Assembly: GCA_017477845.1 (NCBI GenBank) | Contig: JAFUTR010000002.1 | Coordinates: forward strand, 1 to 42,110 | Length of the DNA: 42,110 nucleotides | Origin: Bacilli bacterium | GTDB lineage: Bacteria > Bacillota_I > Bacilli_A > RF39 > UBA660 | Reading direction: 5' to 3' | Notes under the pieces: generated by a model | What the model was told of the DNA's origin: nothing | The model's input: only the letters and a program-made list of their open reading frames with translations | Databases searched by the model: none | Part shown: piece after piece, positions 1-7,907 of the stretch | How positions within the stretch are numbered: the first letter of the stretch is position 1 | Layout of the letters: every line of letters starts with the position of its first letter | Translations under genes and position numbers: made by a program

Positions 1-2144
1 AATACGAATATAATAATGGTACAACTACTACAACAAAAACATTTAATGATGGAAGTCAGTTAATTACAAAAAGAGACGATAAAACAGGAAAAATAGTATC
101 GCAAAAGACGGTAGTTGATGGTAAAACAACAAGTGAATCACGAGGATATTCATCATCAATGGATGGTGGAGGACCGGAGTTAACAGATAATGTATTAAAA
201 GCAGCAAGGGAACGAGTAGCGAAACAAGATACAGCAAATTATGGTATTGCTTTACAAGCTAAAGTTGATGAAAGAAGAGCAAATGGTGATACTACAAGTG
301 TTGTGGATATTGAAAAGGAATTAATTAAAGAAATACGTAGTGGTAAAACTCTTGAAGAAGTGACAAGGACTGCAACAGCATCAACAAGTGCTATTAGGAA
401 TGCTGAAAGAAATCAAGCAATTGATGAATATATGAGAATACATCCTGAATCTACTGTAGAACAAGCTGGTAAAATTATTGATGAGAACTTATTTTATTCT
501 GATAAATCATATAATGATCAACATAATGTGTTTTTTAGAACTAATGAAGATGGATCTATTCAATATACTTTTAAGGATGAAGATGGAAATATAGTTAGAG
601 GCGAAGGATCGTTTTTTGAAGAGTATGTAGATAGCTTAACTGATGAAGAAAAAGAATATTATAATCTTTCAAAAAACTTGCTAAATAATAATGATGCAAA
701 AAATTATACAGGAAAAAATGCTATAAGAGAAAAAAATCCTGAAATTGATAAATGGAACAAGATATTAAGTGGTAGTAATTTAAAAAGTGCTAAAGAATGG
801 CAATCAAATTTAGAAAATATAGATAAAGCTGTATCAGCAGGAAAACTTCAAACATCATACTGGCAAGGTTTGGCAAAAAAAGCGGGAGTTGATGCTTTTG
901 AAGACATTGAGCAAGAGTTAAAAGACTTAAAAAATGACTGTGAAAATGCATTAGTATTAGCAGCAGAAAAAGCTGATGAATTAAAAACTGTTTCAAAAGA
1001 ATTAATAGATATTGATGATCAATTGAATTCTTTAAAAGATACAATGAATAGTTTACTATCTGAGCTATCTAGTTTACCGCCAAGACCAAAACCAGATTAC
1101 GAAGAATGGGATGATGAAAAAGGTCATCATATAGCTGGACCAACAAATTATTGGGAAATTCTACAATGGGACAATAACAAAAAACGTCTAGATAAAGCTA
1201 TTGCAGAAAATAAAAAAGCACAAGATGATTTAAATGCACAAGCAAAAGAAAAAATAAATAGAAAGAATGAATTAGTTTCTTTCTGTAAAAAATATAGTAA
1301 TCTAATTAAATTAGCATCTGTTTCTCAAACAAAAGAAAGAACTTCTCCAAACGGACCTCCAGACGATGATGATTCTGATGGTGAACAAAAAACAGAACCT
1401 AAAACAGAAGCACCTACTGTACCTAATCTTGAAGATACAACAGAAAGTCAATTACAAATATATGAACAATTAACAACAGAACAACTAGAGTTAATTGCAA
1501 ATGCCCTTCAAGAATTTGCTAATACCAATAATTTAACTGTAGATTCATTATTACTAGATGAAGCAAATAGTGAAAAATTAGTTGAATTACTGCTAGCAAT
1601 TGATGGAATACCAAAAGACTTAAAAATATTAATTGAGCAAGGTGACAGAGTAGCAACTCAAAGCTTATTAAATAGTATATTTACTGGTGAAAGAAATAAT
1701 ATTGTTGGACTTAATGAAAGTGCAGTAGATACACTTCATACTTACTTAAATGATGTAGCAGTATCAAGAGGATTAACATTAGAACAATTAGTAAATGACA
1801 GCAATAACCATGAAGTATTAAGGGCATCTCTACAAGGATATAATGATGTATCAAAGGAGTTTAAAGGATTAACAAGTGCTGCAATAAGAGATGAAGTAAT
1901 AGCAGTTAATGATGGAAATGGAATAGATTCACTAAGCGAGGGACAAGTTTCAATAGTAAGAGATTACACATCTAATTTAGCAAAAAGAGAAAATATGACA
2001 GTAGAAGATTATTATGGATCTAATACTATAGAAAATGACTTTACAGCACTTTCCAAATCATCAATATTAATGAATAACTTAAGTCATTATAGTTCCGGAA
2101 AATTAAGTGAAACATTAACTAAGTTATTAACAAGAAATAATTGA
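1..2144 (+). CDS. Large WXG-module protein, probable T7SS cargo (5' end outside window)
   Basis: The frame is open from base 3 to the TGA at 2142-2144, so the true start lies upstream and the internal ATG at 159 should not be taken as the start. Counting from that ATG, an internal WXG module (Y-W-Q-G, W at about residue 235) is followed by helical, coiled-coil-rich sequence to about residue 385, an acidic/Pro linker (about 395-430), and a C-terminal domain of about 220 residues made of three ~70-residue repeats. The WXG module, coiled coil and C-terminal domain are shared with the protein at 3600-5999. There is no signal peptide in the visible part. WXG modules are known from T7SS substrates; secretion of this protein is inferred. 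The conserved C terminus does not look like a variable toxin domain. The function is unknown. Confidence 0.75.
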   Translation, partial: YEYNNGTTTTTKTFNDGSQLITKRDDKTGKIVSQKTVVDGKTTSESRGYSSSMDGGGPELTDNVLKAARERVAKQDTANYGIALQAKVDERRANGDTTSVVDIEKELIKEIRSGKTLEEVTRTATASTSAIRNAERNQAIDEYMRIHPESTVEQAGKIIDENLFYSDKSYNDQHNVFFRTNEDGSIQYTFKDEDGNIVRGEGSFFEEYVDSLTDEEKEYYNLSKNLLNNNDAKNYTGKNAIREKNPEIDKWNKILSGSNLKSAKEWQSNLENIDKAVSAGKLQTSYWQGLAKKAGVDAFEDIEQELKDLKNDCENALVLAAEKADELKTVSKELIDIDDQLNSLKDTMNSLLSELSSLPPRPKPDYEEWDDEKGHHIAGPTNYWEILQWDNNKKRLDKAIAENKKAQDDLNAQAKEKINRKNELVSFCKKYSNLIKLASVSQTKERTSPNGPPDDDDSDGEQKTEPKTEAPTVPNLEDTTESQLQIYEQLTTEQLELIANALQEFANTNNLTVDSLLLDEANSEKLVELLLAIDGIPKDLKILIEQGDRVATQSLLNSIFTGERNNIVGLNESAVDTLHTYLNDVAVSRGLTLEQLVNDSNNHEVLRASLQGYNDVSKEFKGLTSAAIRDEVIAVNDGNGIDSLSEGQVSIVRDYTSNLAKRENMTVEDYYGSNTIENDFTALSKSSILMNNLSHYSSGKLSETLTKLLTRNN

Positions 2145-2160
2145 TAAAAAAATAAAAAAA

Positions 2161-2189
2161 GATACTTTTTGAAAAAAAGTGTCTTTTTT
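2161..2189 (+). terminator. Intrinsic terminator after the first WXG-module gene
   Basis: A 10-bp stem (2161-2170 with 2174-2183, one G-T pair) with a 3-nt loop is followed by a T-run at 2184-2189. It separates the upstream gene from the four-gene cluster starting at 2281. Confidence 0.8.
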
Positions 2190-2210
2190 GCTTATAATAA
2201 TTTATTTTTA

Positions 2211-2239
2211 TTTCAAAATATAGAAAAAAATGTTATAAT
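2211..2239 (+). promoter_or_regulatory. Probable sigma-A promoter of the WXG cluster
   Basis: A perfect -10 TATAAT (2234-2239) lies 17 nt downstream of a weak -35 TTTCAA (2211-2216). It follows a terminator and precedes the ATG at 2281 by about 40 nt, as expected for the first gene of an operon. Confidence 0.5.
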
Positions 2240-2280
2240 CGTGTTAAGAGTAGAAAAAGTAGAAAAGAAAGAGTGATAGT

Positions 2281-2964
2281 ATGGATGAAAAAGATGTATT
2301 ACAATTTAACAATTATGAACTTCAAGATATAAGTTCTTATCTAAGAAGAACATCAACTAATTCAGATAGTTTGCATCAAGAAAGTAAACAAAAATTTGAC
2401 CCAATAGTGGCAAAACATTTATTTGAAGAAGGAATGAAAATAATAAATGATAAAATTCAAAATTTATCAGATAAATTAAGCAGTACTGAGAAGGTTATTC
2501 TAAGTAACGCTGACTCTATGGCAAATCTTGAATCCCTATTAAAAAATGAAGCTAGCAAAATAGAAATTCCTAAAGGATTTGAAACTAATAATACAGTTAC
2601 GGATAAGTCATTTACAGCTAATATTTATAGCAAAGTTGACGGAAGAAGTGTAAATGATGGAAATCTAAATGTAATTGATGAGACACAAGCTGAAAGCATT
2701 ATATCAAGAAATGGAAACCTAAAAGATATAACAAAAGATACTGAGCTTGATACTAAAAATCTAGATGAATTTAGAAATAACAGAGTAGAACTTGATGATA
2801 TAACAAGTGATAAAGAACAAGAAACACAGGATTTAAACTTTAGAAATGTTGTAGATGAAACAACTCTAAATAATATAAATGACGGAAATGAAACAGTTTT
2901 AACTGATCAAGAAATGAATTCAAGAATACAAAAGCAAGAACTTGAAGATATAAGAGGTGAATGA
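2281..2964 (+). CDS. Unknown helical protein of the WXG cluster
   Basis: This 227-residue acidic soluble protein is not recognised. Residues about 35-100 are predicted helical with heptad-like spacing, as in ESAT-6-type partners, but there is no W-x-G turn. The C-terminal half (about 105-227) is Asn/Asp/Glu-rich and probably disordered, with several loosely repeated L-x-D-I-T-like segments and a final L-E-D-I. There is no signal peptide or membrane segment. It is the first gene of a tight group: its stop is 1 nt before the start of the WXG100 gene at 2966, and the ATG follows an AGAAAGAGTG-type ribosome site. Position suggests a T7SS-associated chaperone or partner of the WXG proteins; this is inference only. 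Confidence 0.6.
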   Translation: MDEKDVLQFNNYELQDISSYLRRTSTNSDSLHQESKQKFDPIVAKHLFEEGMKIINDKIQNLSDKLSSTEKVILSNADSMANLESLLKNEASKIEIPKGFETNNTVTDKSFTANIYSKVDGRSVNDGNLNVIDETQAESIISRNGNLKDITKDTELDTKNLDEFRNNRVELDDITSDKEQETQDLNFRNVVDETTLNNINDGNETVLTDQEMNSRIQKQELEDIRGE

Positions 2965-2965
2965 T

Positions 2966-3265
2966 ATGAGGATGAGAGTTAATCACGAAATGCTTAATGA
3001 TGTAATAAAAGTCAGTTTAGCAGATTATCAAGCACTATTTAAAGAAATAGAAGATATGGAAAAGGAAATAAATAATTTAAAGAATATCTGGCAAGGAGAA
3101 GAAGCAGCAATATTCTATACAAGAATTGATAATTATTTAGGAAATCTAAAGTCAATACCAGAGACATACAATACTTTTGCTAAATTTATGACAAGAGCAA
3201 ACAAGTTATATAAAGAAGCAGACAATAATTTTGCAGATGATATTAATAAGGTAAGGAATAGTTGA
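2966..3265 (+). CDS. WXG100-family small secreted protein
   Basis: This 99-residue all-helical protein has the W-Q-G turn (I-W-Q-G-E-E) in the middle of the chain, between two predicted helices, the size and layout of the WXG100/EsxA family exported by type VII secretion as helical-hairpin dimers. The ATG at 2966 is chosen over an in-frame GTG at 2957 because AGAGGTG (2953-2959) is well spaced for the ATG. The next gene begins 2 nt after the stop, so the two are probably cotranslated. With the WXG100 protein at 3268 it may form a heterodimer, as paired Esx proteins do; the pairing is inferred from adjacency. Confidence 0.8.
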   Translation: MRMRVNHEMLNDVIKVSLADYQALFKEIEDMEKEINNLKNIWQGEEAAIFYTRIDNYLGNLKSIPETYNTFAKFMTRANKLYKEADNNFADDINKVRNS

Positions 3266-3267
3266 TT

Positions 3268-3588
3268 ATGATAAAGATAACGAGTAGTAGTGATTTTGAA
3301 AATATAATTGCAAATATGGAAAAACATTTTAATAACGTTAATCAAATTTTTCAAAGAGAAGATAAAAATATGGAAAGAATAAACCAAACAGAAGTTTGGG
3401 CAGGGGAAACTCAAGAAGTAGTTTACAATAAATATCAAGAATTAAAAGAAAACTACAATCCTATTTTAAATTCTTTACAAACATATATTAATTTTATGAA
3501 ACAAACAGTTAGTGATTATAAAGAACTAGAAGGAAAAATAAGTTCAGATGCAGATAATAATGCAAATGAATTAGATGTTAATAGTTAG
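3268..3588 (+). CDS. WXG100-family small secreted protein (second copy)
   Basis: This 106-residue helical protein has V-W-A-G-E-T at its centre, the W-x-G turn of WXG100 proteins. It is only distantly similar to the neighbour at 2966, consistent with two different partners of a heterodimer. The ATG at 3268 is preferred; a TTG six bases upstream is possible but lies too close to the AAGGA at 3253-3257. The C-terminal tail is polar and acidic. The gene lies 2 nt after the preceding stop and 11 nt before the large WXG-module gene, in one transcription unit. Confidence 0.8.
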   Translation: MIKITSSSDFENIIANMEKHFNNVNQIFQREDKNMERINQTEVWAGETQEVVYNKYQELKENYNPILNSLQTYINFMKQTVSDYKELEGKISSDADNNANELDVNS

Positions 3589-3599
3589 GTGGTGATGAT

Positions 3600-5999
3600 A
3601 TGGCAGAAACAGGCTATGTCTTTAAGCAAACATTTAAAGATAAAAGTGGCAAAGAATATTCTACTGAAGAAGGATATACACTTAATACTCCACTATTTGG
3701 TGGAGCAACAGCAACTTCTATTGATGGAAATAGTAAAATAGAAGTTGATGAAAATTCTATTAAGTATTCAGTTATAATATATGGGCAAGAATATAAAGCT
3801 GGTGATGAAGTAATTGTTAATAATTCTCTTACTGGAGGAAAACCAAGAAAATATACTATAGTTAAAGTAGAAAATAACAATTTTAGAATATCTGACAATG
3901 AAGGATATAATCAAGATGTTTATGACAATATGGATAAAAGTGAATATTGGAACCCAAGTGTATTTAGTGCCCCTGAAACAAGTGATGATAAAAAACATCA
4001 AGAAGGAGCAGGTCAAGAACAATCACCGGGAGCAAATGGAGCTGGAGATCCACCACCAGGTGGAGAAGGTAATGGAGATAATTCTGAAACAGGAGATGAA
4101 GGAAATAAACAACAAGGGCAAGAAGAATCAACAGTACCAAATGGAGCCTCAGGAACTACTCAAGGAGAAACTCAATCTGATACTCAAGATGGCACTGCTG
4201 AAAATAAAACATGGAATATAGACTTCAAAAATGAAGCATATAATGGCTTTGTTAATCAAGTAACTCAAAAGTTCAAAAGTCAAGAAGAAGCAATACAAAA
4301 ATTAACTGAAGCTGCTAAATCTGGGGAAAAAGGAATGAGCGAATTCCTAAGAGATAATGATATTAATCCACAAACTTTTTCAGAGGCTATCGACAAATAT
4401 TATAGTAGTATAGAACAAGCAGCATCAATAACATGGCCAGAAGGATTTGGAATCCCACAACCAGATGAAATTAAAAATATTATAAATGATATTAATAGTG
4501 TTCCTGAAAATCCTACATTAGATATTTCAAAAATTGAATTAAATAAAACTAAAAATGGCTTTAAAGAAATACATTATGAATATTCAGGCCTTGGAACAGG
4601 GAATGAAAAGAAAAGCCAAGAGTTTAGCGAAAATGCCAAGACAGTACTTGATAGCGTTGATAAAATAACATCAATGCTTAATGATAGTAGCACAATATGG
4701 AAAGGTACTGGAAAGAAAGAAGCAGAAGCATTTGCTGAAGAATTAAAAAACGAAGCAAGTGAATTATCAACAGCAGTTGAATTATTAAAAAAAGTAGCAG
4801 AAAATGTTGATTTAATGGCTAAACTTTCAAAAGAAATGATGGAAGAGCAAGCATTACAAGAGTTTTATGAACAAAAAGAAATAGAAACAGAACAAGCAAT
4901 TGCAGCACTTGGATCACCACCAGAAGAAACAATAACTTACTATGATTCAAAAGCACAAGAAAGGAAATCATATACAAATCCAGCTTATTCTGCGTACATG
5001 GCAACAAAACGTGCTCTTGAAGCTAAAAGAGATAAATTTATAGCCGAAAAAGAAAAACACAAGGCTTTAGCTATACAAAAAGATGAAGAAATAATAAAAT
5101 ATGAAAAAGCCATCGAAACTGTTCAAAATGCAGTTAAAAAAGTTAACGATGCGAATAAGGGAAAGAAATCTACTAACAATAATAATAACAATAATTATGG
5201 TGGTGGAAGAAATAATAGTGGGGGCAGCTCTGGTTCTGGTGGCAGTGGAAATAATGAGAACAAAACTACACCACAAACTGAAGTGCCTAAAGAAGATACA
5301 ACACAAAGACAAATGGAGTACTACAAGAGCTTATCATTTGAACAACTTGGACTTATTTCTGAATATTTAGCAAAACTTGCTGAAACAAATAAGATTACAG
5401 TTGAAACATTATTAACCGATAAGAACTATTCTGGAATACTTGCTTCTACTTTAGGAAGTATAGAGTATCTTCCTTCTGAACTAGTAAAACTAATAAATGA
5501 AGGAGATGTAGCAGCAACACAAGCACTTGTTTATGACATATTTACAGGTGAAAAACCAGAAGTAGTTGCACTAAATGATTATACTAAGAGCTCACTTTAC
5601 ACATATCTAACTGGAGTAGCAGAAGATAATAAAACAGAATTAAGCAGTCTTATTACAAATGAACAATACGACAAAGTAATAAAATCATCATTATCTAGTT
5701 ATGGAAACGTTGTTACAACACTAGCTGGATTAAATGATACAGCAATAACAGAAAAAGTAACTGATGTATATGATGGAAATAACATAGAGCAATTAGATGA
5801 TGGAGAAGTAAACATTATAAGAGATTATACTGAAATAATGGCAATAAAGAATGATACTTCAGCTGATGAATATCTTGCAAATAAAAATCTTCCTAATGAT
5901 TATAAAGATTTAGGAAAAACTTCAGTATTTGCAAATACAGTTAAAGATTTTAGCTTTGATAAAATGAAGTCAGTACTATTATCATTATTCACATCATAA
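3600..5999 (+). CDS. Large WXG-module protein, probable T7SS cargo
   Basis: This 799-residue protein has no signal peptide. In order: a beta-rich N-terminal domain (about 1-120), a low-complexity Gly/Pro/Glu/Gln linker (about 130-200), helical sequence, an internal WXG module (I-W-K-G, W367), a long coiled coil (about 375-515), an Asn/Gly/Ser-rich spacer (about 520-550) and a C-terminal domain (about 570-799) of three ~70-residue repeats. The last three parts match the gene at 1-2144, so the two are paralogues with different N termini. AGGTGGTGAT precedes the ATG. It is last in the cluster with the two WXG100 genes. Known T7SS cargo proteins sit next to their small WXG partners in this way; export and role are inferred. 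Confidence 0.75.
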   Translation: MAETGYVFKQTFKDKSGKEYSTEEGYTLNTPLFGGATATSIDGNSKIEVDENSIKYSVIIYGQEYKAGDEVIVNNSLTGGKPRKYTIVKVENNNFRISDNEGYNQDVYDNMDKSEYWNPSVFSAPETSDDKKHQEGAGQEQSPGANGAGDPPPGGEGNGDNSETGDEGNKQQGQEESTVPNGASGTTQGETQSDTQDGTAENKTWNIDFKNEAYNGFVNQVTQKFKSQEEAIQKLTEAAKSGEKGMSEFLRDNDINPQTFSEAIDKYYSSIEQAASITWPEGFGIPQPDEIKNIINDINSVPENPTLDISKIELNKTKNGFKEIHYEYSGLGTGNEKKSQEFSENAKTVLDSVDKITSMLNDSSTIWKGTGKKEAEAFAEELKNEASELSTAVELLKKVAENVDLMAKLSKEMMEEQALQEFYEQKEIETEQAIAALGSPPEETITYYDSKAQERKSYTNPAYSAYMATKRALEAKRDKFIAEKEKHKALAIQKDEEIIKYEKAIETVQNAVKKVNDANKGKKSTNNNNNNNYGGGRNNSGGSSGSGGSGNNENKTTPQTEVPKEDTTQRQMEYYKSLSFEQLGLISEYLAKLAETNKITVETLLTDKNYSGILASTLGSIEYLPSELVKLINEGDVAATQALVYDIFTGEKPEVVALNDYTKSSLYTYLTGVAEDNKTELSSLITNEQYDKVIKSSLSSYGNVVTTLAGLNDTAITEKVTDVYDGNNIEQLDDGEVNIIRDYTEIMAIKNDTSADEYLANKNLPNDYKDLGKTSVFANTVKDFSFDKMKSVLLSLFTS

Positions 6000-6004
6000 A
6001 AAAT

Positions 6005-6040
6005 AAAAGTTATCTACTAACAATGTGGATAACTTTTTTT
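6005..6040 (+). terminator. Intrinsic terminator of the WXG cluster
   Basis: A 10-bp stem (6005-6014 with 6028-6037) and a 13-nt loop are followed by a T-rich tail to 6040, directly after the stop at 5999. Confidence 0.75.
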
Positions 6041-6082
6041 ATACAATTCATACAATATTAATGTGTAATTTTTTTTAATTTC

Positions 6083-6111
6083 TTGACATTATAAGTCTAA
6101 GAGAGTAATAT
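6083..6111 (+). promoter_or_regulatory. Sigma-A promoter of the ABC exporter operon
   Basis: A consensus TTGACA (6083-6088), 17-nt spacer and TAATAT (6106-6111) lie 35 nt before the ATG at 6147. No MarR-type regulator gene, often found beside such exporters, lies nearby. Confidence 0.75.
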
Positions 6112-6146
6112 GTTAATAGTTTTTTGTAAAAAAGAAAGGATTAACT

Positions 6147-7907
6147 ATGATAAAAGTATTAAAGAATTTGACTAAAAAAGATATATATATGATTATATTT
6201 TGCTTTTTACTTATGGTTTCACAAGTATACTTAGAACTAAAAATCCCTGAATTTATGAGTAAAATAACAAGACTTGTACAAACAGGTAGTGGAACAATTG
6301 GTGAAATATTAGAGCAAGGTGGCTATATGTTACTATGTTCACTTCTTAGTTTAGCTACTGCTGTAATAATAGGGTATTTTGCATCTATTTTATCATCATC
6401 ATTATCACTTAAATTAAGAAGCAAAATTTTTAATAAAGTTGAAAGTTTTGGAATGGAAGAAATAAAGAAGTTTTCTACAAGTAGTTTAATAACAAGGACA
6501 ACAAATGATGTAACACAAATAGAAATGACTATTGCTATGGGACTTCAGATGATGATTAAAGCACCGATAATGGCAATATGGGCTGTTACTAAAATCCTTA
6601 ATAAAAGTATCGAGTGGAGTATGCTAACAGGTCTTGGAGTAGTTATTCTACTTATAACAATAACAATAATAATGATAATTGTAATACCAAGATTTGAACG
6701 CGTTCAAAAATTAACTGATAAAGTTAATGGAGTAACAAGTGAAAACTTAAATGGGATAAGAGTAATACATGCATTTAATGCTGAAGAATTTCAAGAAAAT
6801 AGATTTGATGAAGTAAATACAAATCTTACAAAAACTCAAATGTTTAATCAAAGAATGTTTTCAATAATGAGTCCTGTTATGATGCTTGTAAATCATTCCT
6901 TGACATTAGGAATATACTTTGTTGGAGCATATTTAATTAGCGAAGCTGGACTATTAAACAAAATAACTTTATTTAGCGATATGGTAGTATTTAGCAGTTA
7001 TGGAATGCAAGTTATAATGTCATTCTTGATGCTTGCAATGATTTTTATGATGATACCAAGAGCCCAAATTTCTGCAAAACGTATAAATGAAGTATTAGAT
7101 GAAGATAATTCAATTAAAGATGGAGATTTTGATGGTGAAACAGAAGAAAAAGGAACAATAGAATTTAAGAATGTATCATTTAAATATCCAGATGCAGATG
7201 AAAAAATAATTGATAATATAAGTTTTTCTGTTAATAAAGGTGAAACAGTTGCTTTTATAGGATCAACTGGAAGTGGTAAAAGTACTTTAATAAATTTGAT
7301 ACCAAGATTTTATGATGTAACAGAAGGAGAAATACTAATTGATGGAATAAACATAAAAGATTACAAACAAACTTGTCTTCATAATAAAATAGGGTATATT
7401 CCACAAAAAGCTGTTATGTTTACAGGAACCGTAAAAGAAAACATAACATATGGAGATAATGGGAAGAAAAAACCAACTGATAAAGAAGTAGAAAAAGCAA
7501 TTGAAATAGCACAAGCCAAAGATTTTGTTAAAAAAATGGATGGAGTATTAGATGCTCATATTGCTCGTGGCGGAACAAATATCTCTGGAGGACAAAAACA
7601 AAGATTAGCTATAGCAAGAGCAATTGCAAGAAATCCCGAAATATATATATTTGATGACTCATTTTCAGCACTTGATTATAAAACAGATTTAACTCTTAGA
7701 AAAGAATTAAAAAAATATACAAAGGATTCAACTAATTTGATAGTTGCTCAAAGAATAGGAACAATAGTTAATGCCGATAAAATAGTGGTTCTCGATAAAG
7801 GAAAATGTGTAGGAATTGGTACCCACAAAGAACTTCTTAAAAACTGTGAGATATACAAAGAAATTGCTTTATCTCAGTTATCAAAGGAGGAGTTAGAAAA
7901 TGCCTAG
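6147..7907 (+). CDS. ABC exporter half-transporter with degenerate catalytic site
   Basis: This 586-residue protein has six predicted membrane helices (about 15-310) followed by an ATPase domain. Walker A (G-S-T-G-S-G-K-S-T) starts near residue 372, the Q-loop reads G-Y-I-P-Q, and the signature reads I-S-G-G-Q. The Walker B segment ends in two aspartates where the catalytic Glu is expected, and the switch His is Gln (V-A-Q-R). This pattern is typical of one subunit of heterodimeric exporters such as TM287/288 or BmrCD, where one ATP site is non-hydrolytic. The partner gene overlaps by 8 nt. The likely role is export of a drug, lipid or peptide; the substrate cannot be read from the sequence. 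Confidence 0.9.
   Translation: MIKVLKNLTKKDIYMIIFCFLLMVSQVYLELKIPEFMSKITRLVQTGSGTIGEILEQGGYMLLCSLLSLATAVIIGYFASILSSSLSLKLRSKIFNKVESFGMEEIKKFSTSSLITRTTNDVTQIEMTIAMGLQMMIKAPIMAIWAVTKILNKSIEWSMLTGLGVVILLITITIIMIIVIPRFERVQKLTDKVNGVTSENLNGIRVIHAFNAEEFQENRFDEVNTNLTKTQMFNQRMFSIMSPVMMLVNHSLTLGIYFVGAYLISEAGLLNKITLFSDMVVFSSYGMQVIMSFLMLAMIFMMIPRAQISAKRINEVLDEDNSIKDGDFDGETEEKGTIEFKNVSFKYPDADEKIIDNISFSVNKGETVAFIGSTGSGKSTLINLIPRFYDVTEGEILIDGINIKDYKQTCLHNKIGYIPQKAVMFTGTVKENITYGDNGKKKPTDKEVEKAIEIAQAKDFVKKMDGVLDAHIARGGTNISGGQKQRLAIARAIARNPEIYIFDDSFSALDYKTDLTLRKELKKYTKDSTNLIVAQRIGTIVNADKIVVLDKGKCVGIGTHKELLKNCEIYKEIALSQLSKEELENA

Noticed and set aside
3898-4221. 107-codon plus-strand frame inside the large WXG-module gene
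   Set aside because: It is an out-of-frame reading of the Gly/Gln/Glu linker region, rich in Lys/Met/Gln, with no ribosome site.
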